Positions 11,841 to 23,640 are shown, counted from the stretch's first letter. The stretch: DNA of 64,000 nt from Oegoconia quadripuncta (GCA_949316235.1 OX438744.1:36266778-36330777); one strand, 5' to 3'. Program-made: numbers and translations. Notes: generated from the letters alone by a model not told the origin.

Positions 11841-12662
11841 GATAGGAGGCTAAATGTGTAAGATTGACAATGACGGTATCGCGAGAGGTCTCATAATACG
11901 TAATTGTATCACGAAATGTTCTTAACTTATCTAAATGTTGCAATATTGTTATCAAAACCACATCCTGATGAACTGAGTCATCATTATTGTCATCACTATT
12001 GGATAATCTGATAAGTATCAAATAATGATGACTGTATTGTTGTTTCTTCCATTTTATCAACTCGTAAAATGACTCATTAAGTATTAAAAATGTCCAGTCT
12101 TGAATCATCTGAATAAATTTTATGATATTTTTGTACCAATGCTATGATATAAGCAAACAATCGACATAGTGCCCTATAATTATTCACCGAATCATAAACA
12201 ACTTTTATATATAATTTTATCATTTCATTGATAATCAATAAATTTTATAAATAATAGTAAATGTTGGAGGATCCTCTGTACGCCCAATCTACATTGTCTA
12301 TTGTAAATTTGGGTGGACTGGAAGAGATCCCTCATGGGAGAATTCCGCCTTTGTACACTATTTCGATTTAATGGATATTCACTTAAAATTTTGGTAAGGA
12401 AAAAAAATTTCGATGCTTTGATGCCCGCACAAAAAAAGCGAATGACGTTTCGGCGCACGAGTCGGGGCCAGGTGGGGGCGCGGGAGGAGAGAACTTGTAC
12501 TTTTTTTTTAGCATTTTCAGCTCTGAAATTGTGCTTGATGCCTAGTACATAGAGGAGTGGACTACCTGGTGAACTTAAATGCCTTCGAATGTAACGACTC
12601 ATATAATTATGGTCAAACTTCACTTAGGTAAGTTTGTTTAACCTTTAATTATCTTTTTCTAT
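11841..12662. other. No gene recognised; one long chance frame
   Basis: The minus frame 12225-12623 (132 codons) is among the longer ones in the window but has no recognisable motif and an irregular composition. It probably arises because 12440-12500 is GC-rich. Confidence 0.45.
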
Positions 12663-12745
12663 CTAGTATCTAGTTTATCTAGTATCCATAGTACAAGCTT
12701 TGCTTAGTTTGGGACTAGATGATTGGTGTCCCAAATATTTCAATT
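12663..12745 (+). mobile_element. SINE-C 3' fragment
   Basis: ATCTAGTATCCATAGTACAAG followed by CTTTGCTTAGTTTGGGACTAG and GATTGGTGT. Only the 3' end is present. Confidence 0.75.
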
Positions 12746-13212
12746 TAAAAAATGTAGGTATTACGTGTGTTACTGTGTACAATAACGCAAATTTGTAATA
12801 TGTTGGTGCAATAAAGAATACTACTATAAAGCGTTTGTAAATTGTAATTCATATCATGTATTATATCATAGAACAACATTTTTTTTTTCAATCAACCTAG
12901 TCCAAACGTCACCCAGAGACCAATTAAATGTAATTTGATAAGTATAATTTTTTTTATGACGGTGATGTAAATATCTGAACTAGCTGATTAACAACAAATG
13001 TCACTTTATATGACTTACATGCTACTTTAAATTTTGTAAATTACAATGACACTTTTTTTTTAAGTGTGAAACAAAATCATTTCAAAGAATATTAAAAAGT
13101 AAAATGTGGTCAACTTACAAACCTATATTGAAGAATTCTGTATTTGAACAAATTATTTATTTATTAAAAAAAAAAACTGGAAAACGCATATTACCCAATT
13201 CGAGACGGATAA

Positions 13213-13308
13213 TGATCTTATCTCTGACAACCGGAACACAACAATGCTATTAACATTGCTGCTTGGCGGCAGATTTAGATAAGATGGTGGTAGCTAGCCA
13301 GGCGGACA
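13213..13308 (-). mobile_element. SINE-A middle fragment
   Basis: ATCTTATCTCTGACAACCGG, GCTGCTTGGCGGCAGATTTAG, GGTAGCTAGCCAGGCGGACAT: a minus-strand SINE-A core lacking both ends. Confidence 0.82.
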
Positions 13309-13749
13309 TATGTCCGTAGTTTAACAATATTGGCTAAATTAATTTATTGACTTTTTTAGCGAGCCTTGTTTACCGTCTGCCCTTTGTTTCATCTCGACAT
13401 CTGAAAGGGTTTAGAGATAAAAGTTATGGTAACAGCTTAATGTGTTTTAATAAATTTGTGCAGCCACATCTACATCTAGGTATAATAATAAAAGATATAT
13501 CCAACTTCAATGTATCTATGGGAGAATTTTTGGTTTGCAATGGACATTTCATTGAACTTCACTCGATCAAAAACATCATAAAAAAATAGGTAAACATAGT
13601 TTTTTAAATGTAACAATCTAAAAACAATCTTGTTTAAGATTATTGTTGTAAGGCTGTAGCCTAACTTCAATAGTAATGAACTTCATAGCCAACTGTTTAA
13701 TTCATTAACGATTATTAGCCTACCATGAAAGTTAGATAGCATAATATCC

Positions 13750-13986
13750 TTGTAACACAGCGCCATCTAGTTCAATACTAAGCAACTAGGCTTGTATTAT
13801 GAATACCAGATGGTTGAACTCGGGTACGCGTGTCCGTATTCATCATACTAATACTATATAACCATAGCGGGATTCGAACCCGCATATATTTGGCATTTTG
13901 GTATAGATTTTTTTTAATACATAAATTTTGATTGCTGAAGAAACCAGTCAGTGTTTCTAACCACTAGACGAAACAGGACGTCGAAC
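13750..13986 (-). mobile_element. SINE-B, rearranged head
   Basis: 3' end CACAGCGCCATCTAG at the left, then the body and a box B complement GGGATTCGAACCC. The head is displaced: 13917-13942 (AATACATAAATTTTGATTGC) recurs inverted at 14015-14040, bracketing the last ~70 bp with the head (TAACCACTAGACGAAACAGG). Confidence 0.8.
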
Positions 13987-14289
13987 AATAAGAATGCTGG
14001 TTTAAAAACCCCAAGCTTCAGCAATCAAAATGTATGTATTCAAAATTCAATATTCAAAAAAATGGTTAAACTAATGAAATGACATTTCATTTTTAATGAT
14101 TAATTTTGACGTACTTGATTTTTATGAATAATTTTGTTAATTGACGTATTATTTTTTTTTTGGATTTGTGAACACTTGACACATATTTGACATTATCGTA
14201 ACAAAATTATTTTAATTGGTAATAATATTGACATATTTTAATAAAATTTCCCAATAAATAAATAAGAAATAAATAATAAATATCAAGTG

Positions 14290-14542
14290 GCAAGTAGAAC
14301 TAGTTCCACTTTAAGCAACTACAGGCTTGTGTTGTGGATACCAGATGGTTGATTTACTACATAAATACATTTTTTTTTTGTAAATAAATACTTATTATAA
14401 ATGAAAACATCCATAACTCGGGTACACATGTCCGTATTAGTTATATAAACATATGCCCCTAGCGGGATTCGAACCCGCGACCTTTTGGTATAGCAGCAGA
14501 GTTTCTCACCAGTACTCCAGTACACCAAACAGGCCGTCAAAA
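14290..14542 (-). mobile_element. SINE-B, 3' end truncated
   Basis: TTGTGGATACCAGATGGTTGA, T-run, AACATCCATAACTCGGGTAC, GCGGGATTCGAACCCGCGACC and AGTACACCAAACAGGCCGTC. It lacks the GCGCCATCT end found in most copies. Confidence 0.87.
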
Positions 14543-15054
14543 ATGTTCGTATACAATTGTTAATTGAATAAATTGAATTATTAATTGGTTAATACCACCT
14601 TCTCCTTAAACCCCAAACACCTCTCTAACGGACACAACGATCTTCGAGTTACGGCAACTCAACCAATCTACTCCGACCATCACCCCGGGAATCACAGCAT
14701 AGATTTAGAAATGGGACTATTTCCCTATAGAATAGCCAACGATGGAAGTGCGTGTGTCTTTGTTATGTCTAACGAATAAACTTTAATTAAACAGCTGAAC
14801 TTCTTTGAAATAGACCCGGGGATAAGTATACCATTCAAAATGTTAGTGTACCTGCTACTTTTAGGTATGTGATAATTAAATAATAATCAAACAATCAAGT
14901 TTAGCAAACCATCTTGCCTATTTCTTGGGGTCTCTATCCGAATCGTAACGATGACACTCGCACTCGTTAATCGTTTCGTGAGTTTGACAACGATGGTCGT
15001 AATAATAGTTGTAGTTATGTAGGTAAGTCAATGCGATTTTTTTATTTATTCTGT

Positions 15055-15293
15055 ATTTAAAAAGAAATCTTTATTGATGCCACTGGAGGGAATAAACCCT
15101 CTTAATGCTGGAATCAACATCCACAGTTCACCTTTCGAAGTATAGAGAAAGGCACATGTGACACGGAGTGAGCCCAACGCCGTTGAAACGTGGAACTTTA
15201 TTAGTGTTTTTTGGTGTAAAGTCTCTTAGTCGACTTTTACGACACCCAGGGAAAGATATAGGTTGATTCTATTCTTACGTGCCGAAACTAAGT
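15055..15293 (-). mobile_element. LINE 3' region (TTTTACGACACCCAGGG family)
   Basis: A-rich start, then AGTCGACTTTTACGACACCC and TTCTATTCTTACGTGCCG, strings I associate with the 3' region of a widespread lepidopteran LINE. No coding part is evident. It directly abuts the LINE-J tail. Confidence 0.5.
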
Positions 15294-15530
15294 CAAAGTC
15301 AAAGTCAAAAAATATTTATTTCGTAGGATAAAGATTATCACTTGAAAACGTCACATTTTTTATCTTAATATTAAAATTATTGACATTATTGCTCATTTGC
15401 AAAGCAGATTCCCTAGAGAAGAACGAGCAAGAAACTCAAGCGTTGCTCTTTTAAATAAGTTTGGGTTACAATTATATTATATTGTATAATTAGGCTGAAT
15501 ATCGCCGAGCGGTCTACTAAACGGTAAAAC
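15294..15530 (-). mobile_element. LINE-J 3' tail, uninterrupted (DIRS empty site)
   Basis: Begins with AGTCAAAGTC hexamers, the complement of a (TTTGAC)n tail, and carries the same 3' UTR as the copy split by DIRS. GACATTATTGCTC at 15382-15394 is the unoccupied target, with ATTAT at 15385-15389. Related tails occur at 6241-6310 (-), 37085-37340 (+) and 44390-44825 (+). Confidence 0.85.
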
Positions 15531-16019
15531 TACTAAACGGCTTGTAACTACTATGTATGTTTTTATGACACGATTTACACAAATATTATAGCACGTCTAT
15601 TCCTTGAGAATATTTTTAGGTCTTAATTTCTCCATTTAGACTTAATGGAAGCTCGATTCAGGTTTCGGCCCGTCGATTACATTCGCATTGACGTTCGTAT
15701 TTAGCCCGCGAATGTTTATTTGATATTAATAATTTTATTGTAACATAAGTAGGATAGCCAATAAAAATATATATTTGAATTTTAAATGAGGTCAATAAAT
15801 AATATGTCTACGCAGTGCATGGTTCCCGATACGTAAAAATAGAATTCATATTTTCACATCAGTCATTTTGTAAATGTACCATCCTGAGGTAACCTTTTTT
15901 GATGACTAATGTTCCTTAGATAAGTACCACAGTTTGTACTGATTTTTGTTATTCTTGTTATCAAAATAAATAACTTTCTTGATCCATAAAGTTAAGCAGA
16001 CACTACAAACTTCCATTAT

Positions 16020-16142
16020 TATTATTAAATTCTTTATTGCACACAAAAATAAAATACAAAAAACATTGAACAAAGATGATGAAGTGTACAAAGGCGGTCT
16101 TATCGCTGATAGTGATTTCTTCCAGACAACTTCAGTTAAAGA
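16020..16142 (-). mobile_element. LINE 3' UTR fragment (TTTATTGCACA family)
   Basis: TTCTTTATTGCACACAAAA, ACAAAGGCGGTCTTATCGCTG and TTCTTCCAGACAACTTCAG match 7485-7612 and 8415-8530. Confidence 0.65.
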
Positions 16143-16270
16143 AGCTTTTTTAATAAGTAGTTGGATAGTGCAAAGTAAAAGCTGAATAACTTAAATATCA
16201 GTAGGTCAATATCATTATACAAAATATATTTGTTGTATACCAGAACCCTGGAATTAGTTAGTTCACAAGC

Positions 16271-16306
16271 ACGTATCAATACAATACAATACAATACAAT
16301 ACAATA
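16271..16306. repeat. (AATAC)n microsatellite, 7 units
   Basis: About seven perfect AATAC units flanked by CGTATC/CGTATCG. The unit is the complement of the GTATT unit amplified at 28851-28976. Confidence 0.95.
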
Positions 16307-16644
16307 CGTATCGATTCGATTCCGGCTATAAAAATATGGGGTTATATATTGTTTCTTAACTATTTATATAATTAAGGAATGATAAACACCCTACAAGCGG
16401 AAACATAACAGTAACTGAATTCGCAACATTCTTTATTTTTATTGTATTTTTTCTCGACATATTGATTAGAAAATATATGATCTAATTGGGGTGTATCAGC
16501 TTTTTGGTATACAAAATATAACTTAGTAGAATCGGTATCATTTCCCATAAACAGTAGAACAATTTCTATATTCTTAATGTATTTAGACTATTTCTAATTT
16601 AGACCTACAATTTAGACGATAAATAAAACAATAAATATTCTTGG

Positions 16645-17060
16645 ACAAACACACAGCGCCATCTAGTTCCGCAATATGTAACTAGACTTGTATCATGGAT
16701 ACCAGATGGATGATATACCACACATGTATACAGTTTTTTTTGTAAATATACACATAATATATAAGGCATGGAACTCCCTTCCGGCGTCAGTCTTTCCTGA
16801 ATCCTACAACATTGGGATCTTCAAGAGCAGGGTGAATAGGCATCTACTGAGATCGCGTGCTTCATCTTCGGCCACATCGACACTTCCCATCAGGTGAGAT
16901 TATGGTCAAATGCGTATCCAGTTAACCTTAAAAAAAAATGAAAACATCTATAACTCCGGTACACTTATCTGTATTCACCATAAAAAAATTATTGCGCTAT
17001 GTCTAGTGGATTTCGAACCCCGACCTTTTAGTTTTGTTTACCTTTTAGATTTACAAGCCC
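16645..17060 (-). mobile_element. SINE-B split by a LINE-K 3' end
   Basis: 16645-16757 is the SINE-B 3' part (CACAGCGCCATCTAG, ACCAGATGGATGA). 16933-17060 is its 5' part (AACATCTATAACTCCGGTAC, GGATTTCGAACCCC). Between them, on the plus strand, is the final coding piece of LINE-K (AWNSLPASVFPESYNIGIF) with an A-run. Confidence 0.8.
16765..16932 (+). pseudogene. LINE-K RT C-terminal remnant inside SINE-B
   Basis: Reads KAWNSLPASVFPESYNIGIF then KSRVNRHLLRSRASSS, the C-terminal end of a non-LTR reverse transcriptase, and stops before an A-run. 5'-truncated. Same family as 6551-6780 and 63440-64000. Confidence 0.8.
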
Positions 17061-17969
17061 TGGTGGCAATTAGTCAGCAACTTACAAGCTCGTAGTTCAC
17101 CCGGTCCACGGATTCACCGATCCCCAAAACTGCATAAGACAAACAAATGATTCTGACTCTCACCGACCCGCTGGACCTGCTCTTTCAGAGTATCCTGATT
17201 TTAACAAATAAATCCTGGCAAATAGTATCTTTCAGTGCAAATTCACCAGAAGTACCTTAGTTGAACTACAGGGTCAAAACAAATACTAAACCTCCGCCTT
17301 CTAGTACAATATATCGTAATAATAATTTCAGTTCAAAAAGGGTTAATTGCCAACCCTATTTGGATCATTCATTAGGTAAATGTAACCCCTGGAAATAAAT
17401 AACGGGGTAAAGGGCCTCTGTTTCCTGTGGGCTCGAAAATGGTCACTGACCCTGTCCACAAAGAACAAGGTTCACTCCTGACTTTGTTCGCGGACGGCGC
17501 AATCCCTACAGCACCTAACAACACCCTTGCACACACATTAATGCAGTTTTTTTTCCCATACAACCGTAGTCTTTATTTTTTTTTTAAATATAGTAATAGT
17601 AACACACCTTAGGCATGCCTTCTTTGTTTATTTGGAACAATACTTTTATTTAATACATATTATCTCTGTTATAAAACCGCAACGGGAACGTCAAAAATTA
17701 TTGCCGCCTAATTGTTGTTCTATTGTTATCATCAAAAATTATTGTAAATTATTTTGCGCAATAAAGTGTATTTGTAGTGTATTGTATTGCCATAAAAATG
17801 GAACTATTATTAAATATAAATGTTTAGATAATCTTTTATATCAATGAATATTTTAGCGAAGTAATATTAATTTTTAAACTATGGTTGTAGTATATTTTTA
17901 TTAATAAGCGTTTGCCCTCAATCACGATAGAGCGGCGCCGGAAATTGAAAACGGGCTCATCCGGAGTCC

Positions 17970-18120
17970 CTAATTTATTTGGAGGACTAGCTGTCTTATC
18001 TCAAACGGTCACACAATAACGCTTAGATTTAGAGAACGTGGTGGGACCTAGCCAGGCGTACATTTAAAAATTCCCTATCGCTAACCAAATCGAGTACTAA
18101 AATCTGCATTGTTTACATTG
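17970..18120 (-). mobile_element. SINE-A, diverged
   Basis: GGAGGACTAGCTGTCTTATC, ACACAATAACGC, CCTAGCCAGGCGTACATTTA and TTGTTTACATTGA follow SINE-A order with many substitutions and small deletions. An old copy. Confidence 0.6.
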
Positions 18121-18194
18121 AAATGAAATGAAATTTTACTTGTAATATACTTAATCTATCTCAAAAACTAATACTCTCTAACACCACAATGTCA

Positions 18195-18310
18195 ATAGAT
18201 TAGATTAGATTAAATTAGATTTATTTAGTTCACTTTTACAATATCATGTCATACATACCGTTCCGTAAATTATTTTCTAAAATTAAAGTGAATATAGACG
18301 AACACAAGTT
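18195..18310. repeat. (TTAGA)-headed dispersed repeat, copy 1
   Basis: TAGATTAGATTA..., then TTTAGTTCACTTTTACAATAT, CATACATACCGTTCCGTAAAT. The same order occurs at 43674-43780. Probably a retroposon 3' end with a pentamer tail. Confidence 0.65.
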
Positions 18311-18469
18311 AATTAGTTATTATGCCTGTTTGAAACCGAAAAATTTACGATTATCCAACAAATGTAACTGTTTTATCTTCAATAATGTGATAGCACTAAC
18401 ATTTTATCATCCAATCTACATAAATGATGGCACATGACATGACAATTATTCGGTTTATAACCAATCAAC

Positions 18470-18772
18470 AATGTTTTGGTGCGGCTAGGAGCCAATGAAC
18501 CTCCGGCCGACGACCTTCTGCCCGACCTTGTCGTCGGGCCATCGACCCGCAAGTATTTTCGGGAGTTTTTCTCTAAGGAAAATTTCCTATCGGCCAACAA
18601 CAAAGATCTCCCTCGCTTCCCTCGGGCCCCCAACATTGGGATCATTAAGAGGGTTAAACAAGGTGTTCGGAAGGTCATCTATAATGGTCATTGCAGAGGG
18701 CAACGGTTTTTGCGTTTTATCTTTCCACCCACACTCGATCTGACTTGCTGTCGAGCTCTGGAAATCTCTTAG
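18470..18772 (+). other. GC-rich open segment, unrecognised
   Basis: A ~300-bp GC-rich block in AT-rich surroundings, open in one plus frame (about 98 codons, no ATG start; ...LLPDLVVGPSTRKYFREFFS...). It begins with a near-palindrome, GGCCGACGAC...GTCGTCGGGCC. I cannot assign it. A mobile-element gag fragment or a decayed exon are both possible. Confidence 0.3.
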
Positions 18773-19211
18773 TTTTTTATTTTACGTAAATATGTTGGAT
18801 AATTTGTATGAAAATGATACCAGACAGGTATTTTAGAACGAGTAAAATTGCAAATATAGGTAAACAATTTATGAGTAAATGTATGGATTATTTGTTACAA
18901 TGTAAGGAATTCGTCTTTAAGATGTGATACTTGCTACCTCATCATGACGAAGACGTCAGAGAGAGATTCTTGCTTAAATTATTGCTTGCTAAAATTTTCA
19001 AAATTTTCTCGGAATTATTCAGAGTTATGGCGATTTAAATAGGTCAGATTGTCATATTAAATTCAAAGAGAGGAATACTCTAGTTTAAGGTCAGATAGTT
19101 TACGTGATTGTTGTGGTATTTTATAATGAATATTTTAATCATCCATTGAGAGCATAGTATTATTATCGTTATCAAGGTATAAGAAAATGTTCAATAAGTC
19201 ACAATACATGT

Positions 19212-19443
19212 AATTCCCGGTAAATAAATAAATAAATATTTGGTGCACTTACACCAATATCTAGTCCCAAAAAGCAAAAGCAAGCAAAAGCTTGTACTAT
19301 GGATACTAGATAACGGATAAACATACATAAATATTTTATAAAAACATCCATGACTCGGGAATAAATGTTCGTATTCATCATACAAAATTCGAACCCGCAA
19401 CCCGCAACGCAGGATCACTATCCACTACACCAATCGGTCGTTC
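19212..19443 (-). mobile_element. SINE-C, near full length
   Basis: Minus-strand copy: CTTACACCAATATCTAGTCCC, AAGCTTGTACTATGGATACTA, AACATCCATGACTCGGGAAT, then a damaged box B (AATTCGAACCC) and ACACCAATCGGTCG head. Confidence 0.85.
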
Positions 19444-19591
19444 TAAAGAAAGTTCTATACTTTTACTGCACCAACCAACATCAGCTCTGTCCCATAATAC
19501 AAAGTTACCTGATTGCAACTACTTATAGTAACCCAACGGTATCATCTCCATGGGTCATCCCCATCATCAGACCGAAGAACAAATCATTTTA

Positions 19592-19942
19592 ACCGCCTCC
19601 GTGGCTCAATGTAAACAACATTGGGTTTACGATTCGGAGGTCGCGGGTTCGATCCCAGATTCGATTCGATTCGACCCAGCGGGGTATATGTTTAAGTACT
19701 TGGTTTGGTTGGTGGTAGGGCATTTTAAAATGTCCGCCTGGCTATCTACCACCATCTTATCTAAATCTGCCGCCAAGCAGCAATGTTAATAGCATTGTTG
19801 TGTTCCGGTTATCAGAGATAAGATAGCCAGTCCCCCAAAGTTTGGGTTTCCGGGTCAGTACGCTTCCACCTTCGACCTCATCTTCACTTAACATCAGGTG
19901 TGATTGAGGTCAAGTACGAACCCGTCGTGCATAAAAAATAAG
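19592..19942 (+). mobile_element. SINE-A, full length
   Basis: Head AACCGCCTCCGTGGCTCAATG (box A) and GGTTCGATCCCAG (box B), with a small tandem GATTCGATTC expansion after box B. Body GCCGCCAAGCAGCAATG, GGTCAGTACGCTTCCACC, tail CCCGTCGTGCATAAAAA. A good reference copy of this tRNA-derived family. Confidence 0.92.
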
Positions 19943-20609
19943 TCAGAACTTGATTAAATGGGACTACTACCAGACACAGTCAGGAAATCTTGGGAGTAAT
20001 CGTGAAAAATATAGATGCAAAGAATCAGGTTCCTCCACCTTTTTGTGTAAGTTAAGTTTTTTGGAAAAGATTGGTTAGGAGCACTGCCACTAGCCAATAG
20101 CGTACTATCCATTAGTTATATCACTCGTCACAGGTTGGCGATTATATACGTCAACAACACTCAAGAAAAGCGAGGAGGCTGCTCTGATGTGGGAAACTCG
20201 TGTCGATGATGACGATGCTTCTTTAAATAACTTGCATAAAAGTTCCGGCTTTGTACAGTAATTCCGACCTACATAACATTGCTCTTTTATATCATGAAAT
20301 GACATACGAGGAAGCAGCTCACCTGTTGGAAAGTGCCCATGGCATCTTTAACCTCCCACAGATAAAGCCGACTCTTTTAACCTCTTTGTCTTTGCCTTTT
20401 AAGCCAGAATATTCACTAGCTCTGTTATCTTCACATCGCCAATGCGATGTTTCTGCCGCCAAGGATCAAGTATGCTGGCAAAGGTAAAGAGATCTACCAC
20501 CTTGTGAATTCGTTATTGCAGTCTCGTTATAAGGGTCATAAGTTAACAGTATGTTACTCATACAGCAATACTGCTGGATAAAACCTCTCACAAGGTGCTT
20601 TTAGAAGGA

Positions 20610-20850
20610 TTATGGCGCAGTCGTATTCGCTATTCGTTTTCGATTAACGAAGAAAAGAAACATCTGTCGCAGGCAGTCCTTCGATGGGTAACCACTTTCA
20701 TACGAGTGTTTCCGTGCTTTGGATGAGGCCACGTTAAACAATCTGTCCCGGTTGTTTTCAATAGGAGGCGGTCATTAAGCCAAGTCGGTAGCCTACACGG
20801 GCAGCTTTAGAACAACTTGTTACGAGCTATGAGCTGCGGATTATCAGTAC
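20610..20850 (+). mobile_element. 5S rRNA-derived SINE, copy 2
   Basis: GGCGCAGTCGTATTCGCTATT, GATTAACGAAGAAAAG, then CTTCGATGGGTAACCAC, matching the 3' half of 5S rRNA (GAAGTTAAGCAAC...CTTGGATGGGTGACC). It continues TTTCCGTGCTTTGGATG, GGTCATTAAGCCAAGTCGG. Confidence 0.75.
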
Positions 20851-21471
20851 TCGATACTGCTGGTTTGAGGAGTCAGTAACTCCCTAAATGATAGGGAATA
20901 ACAAATTAGTTATATTCTGCTCTGTACCGGAAATCTAGCAACAATTAATTTCAATTTGAATGTATGCCTTTCATATGCCAAGGAACCTTTTAAAAACACC
21001 TGCAATATAAATCCATCTCATTTCACACAGGTGTCATCATTTCAACAGGTAATTTCGTTGACTTTGACGCAACAGTCTGCGTGCGCGCAAGTTTTGCGAA
21101 AGATTTAAGCGAGAGTTGCTCAAACTGGGCCTTGAGTCGCGACTGTCACTTGAAACAGACTGAAATAGGTTTACTTAACGGTTACACGAGAAAAAATGGA
21201 CGTCTAATTGCATGTACAGCGTGATTCCATAGCAACTGAAGTCAAAGAATTGGTATAACTTTTTGTTTCTTGGCAACAGAAAATAAATTTTTTATCCTTG
21301 ATTTAAAAATTCATACACACGAACACAACTCACTTCGTTAACCGCTATAGCAATTTTAGTCAATACCAAACTGGTAATTCTTGGGCCTAACAAATTTTAT
21401 ATTTTTACCGACGACTTACTAAAAATAGAACGAAACTGAACAATAAGTTATTCAGGGCTTACTTTTTGAGA

Positions 21472-21910
21472 TATTTTTTTTTTTTTTTTTATACGAGAGA
21501 GCGGCAAACGAGCATGCGGGTCACCTGATGGAAAGTAATCACCGCCGCCCATGGACACCCGCAACACCAAAAGTGTCACAGATGCGTTGCCGGCCTTTGA
21601 GGAAGGTGTAGGCTCGTTTCTTGAAGGTTCCAATGTCGTACTCGTTCGGGAACACCGCTGCCGGAAGTCCGTTCCACAGGGTGGTCGTACGTGGTAAGAA
21701 GTTTCTTGAGAAACGTACAGTGGTAGACTTCCACTCATCCAGGTGATGTGGATGGAAATTTAATTTTCTCCGAGAAGTGAATCGGTTAAATTGAGCAGCG
21801 GGTATTAGCTCGAACAGTTCTTCAGAACACTCCCCATGAAATATGCGATAGAGAATGCAGAGGGACGCGACGTCTCTTCGCAACGCCAGGGGATCCAGTC
21901 GGTCGGTGAG
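21472..21910 (-). pseudogene. LINE-L RT C-terminus with poly(A)
   Basis: Minus strand encodes [56 protein letters not shown], a well-known C-terminal tail of lepidopteran CR1/jockey-type reverse transcriptases. It is followed by 3' UTR and an A-run (T-run at 21475-21490). 5'-truncated; the 114-codon part (21539-21883) is still open. No clear target-site duplication was found. Confidence 0.85.
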
Positions 21911-21911
21911 A

Positions 21912-21966
21912 CTCTATATATATATATATATATTTAAACTCTATATATATATATACTATATTTAAA
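21912..21966. repeat. (TA)n tracts
   Basis: Two TATATA runs separated by TTTAAACTC, at the 5' edge of LINE-L. Confidence 0.9.
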
Positions 21967-22483
21967 AGGCTTGAACTTAGAATTTATAGAGTACTAACTT
22001 CCCGCCCATACACAAACTAACATCCAAACATCCGCATTTATAATATTAATGAGGTAGATGATAGTCTTCAACTACGCAAATTGCTTCGCTATTTTCACGA
22101 CCAGTTCCACTGTGATATTGGAGTGGTTTATGTAAAAGTTTTACAGTCGCTTAGTGGATTTTTACTTTTCAATAGGTTTTCTTAAGCTGCCGCAATGCAG
22201 TGTTATTGTATACCTCTAACTCTTTTCCTCGATTGATAGGTAAGGAAAGGCATATGGGGCACGTGCGGGGGGTCCGCGCGAAATTTTTATTTTGCGGGCG
22301 CCATGTTAATTTCTTTACCACACACAAATTGGTGAAACCGTTTAAACTTCAGGAGGAAATGATAAGGTAAGTATAATTTGGTTCACTAAGTGCTGTGGAT
22401 TCCTGAAATAAATGAAATAATATAAGAAACATTACCTTTCTTATGGCATTCGGGTCATAAAAATTGCATCTACGTCATATCAG

Positions 22484-22800
22484 TCACAGGATGCCCACTG
22501 CTAAGCATAGGCCTCCCCCAGAGAATTCCATAGCGACCGCTTGGAAGCAGGCACTCGACATTTCACTGTCATTCAGACATTGGTATATCTATCTCGTTCG
22601 TATCGTATATTAGGGTGTGAAGAAGCAACAAACCTATTGATGTCTATCGACCCACCCACCACTGTAACTCCTGTAAGCCAGGATCAACAGTGGTACTCTG
22701 CAGGGCGCTTACTGAAGGTAGACCGTGCCCTACGTGACTCTATTGCTACCTTGGACCCAAAACTACTTAAAGAAAGAATTTAAGGGTAAAAAAGTAGGAA
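22484..22800 (+). other. Dispersed repeat plus duplicated short frame, copy 1
   Basis: 22488-22555 is a common repeat (CACAGGATGCCCACTGC, ATAGGCCTCCCCCAG). 22661-22783 ends an open frame (VSQDQQWYSAGRLLKVDRAL, then DPKLLKERI and stop). A diverged second copy is at 59893-60000. I do not recognise the protein; a retroposed gene fragment or mobile-element frame are both possible. Confidence 0.4.
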
Positions 22801-23284
22801 AGAAAGAAAGTCCCACTTCCCCCCCAGCAAATGGGAGTGTAGCTAATGGGACAGCGAATGCGCGAGAATCAGGTGACTTCGCAGACTGATATAAAAATCG
22901 ATATTTTTTCTCGACAGGAAATCACTATTAAAATTTTATGCCAAATAGAATATTATAGAATAGCTATCAGCCTGTAAGTAATAAATTAAATAAATCACAA
23001 ACCACCAAGAATCAAGTCTTAGTTGTGGCAATAAAATCGCAATTCGTGCGACTCTAATGCGACAAAGTATCCGTGGAAGTGTTTGCATTTGACGGTAGAT
23101 TAGTTAAAATCTTATTTAACAGCTAATTTACTCAGTCCAATGAATTAATCTCTTATAAATAAGAAGTTAATACTTTGGCAACAAAACTACACAATAATAT
23201 TGAGAAAGAACAGAGGCAGACAATGTCAGTGATTAAAATAAAGTTTTAAAAAATATATAATATTATTTCTTACGGCAATTAACT

Positions 23285-23345
23285 AGTCTCCAACTAAGCA
23301 AAGCTTGTACTATAGGTACTAGATAATGGATAAACATACATAAAC
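23285..23345 (-). mobile_element. SINE-C 3' fragment
   Basis: ACTAAGCAAAGCTTGTACTAT followed by AGGTACTAGATAATGGATAAA. Confidence 0.7.
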
Positions 23346-23524
23346 GTGCAGTACATGATTAATAGGCAGCACCACTACGTTTTTTCTTAATAATTACAAA
23401 ACTATGCTAATCCAACTCATTACTTGTTGGTAATCCTGAACTAAAGGATTTCCCTGAACGAGATCGTTGTCAGCATTACGGCCGCGTAATTTGTAGTTTC
23501 TATAAAATACTTAATTATCTCAAA

Positions 23525-23620
23525 TTCAAAAATCAAAAACAAAAATTATTTCGTAGGATAAAAATTATCACTTGAAAACGTCACATTTTTTTATCTTAAT
23601 CTTAAAATTATTGACATTAT
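23525..23620 (-). mobile_element. LINE-J 3' tail, part left of the DIRS insertion
   Basis: Matches 15294-15389 (CAAAAATC-type hexamers, then a block with TATCACTTGAAAACGTCAC). The sequence continues at 28586 across the DIRS element. LINE-J is my label for a family whose sense strand ends in (TTTGAC)n. Confidence 0.85.
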
Positions 23621-23640
23621 ATTTCTTCGCTTCATTCTTC

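Noticed and set aside
12225..12623. 132-codon minus frame
   Set aside because: No motif, odd composition, no start context; treated as chance.
14585..14779. 64-codon frame MVNTTFSLNPKHLSN...
   Set aside because: Reads somewhat protein-like, but has no recognisable domain, no splice context and no second copy in the window.
20251..20487. 78-codon frame next to the 5S-like SINE
   Set aside because: No homologous motif; not supported by a second copy or start context.
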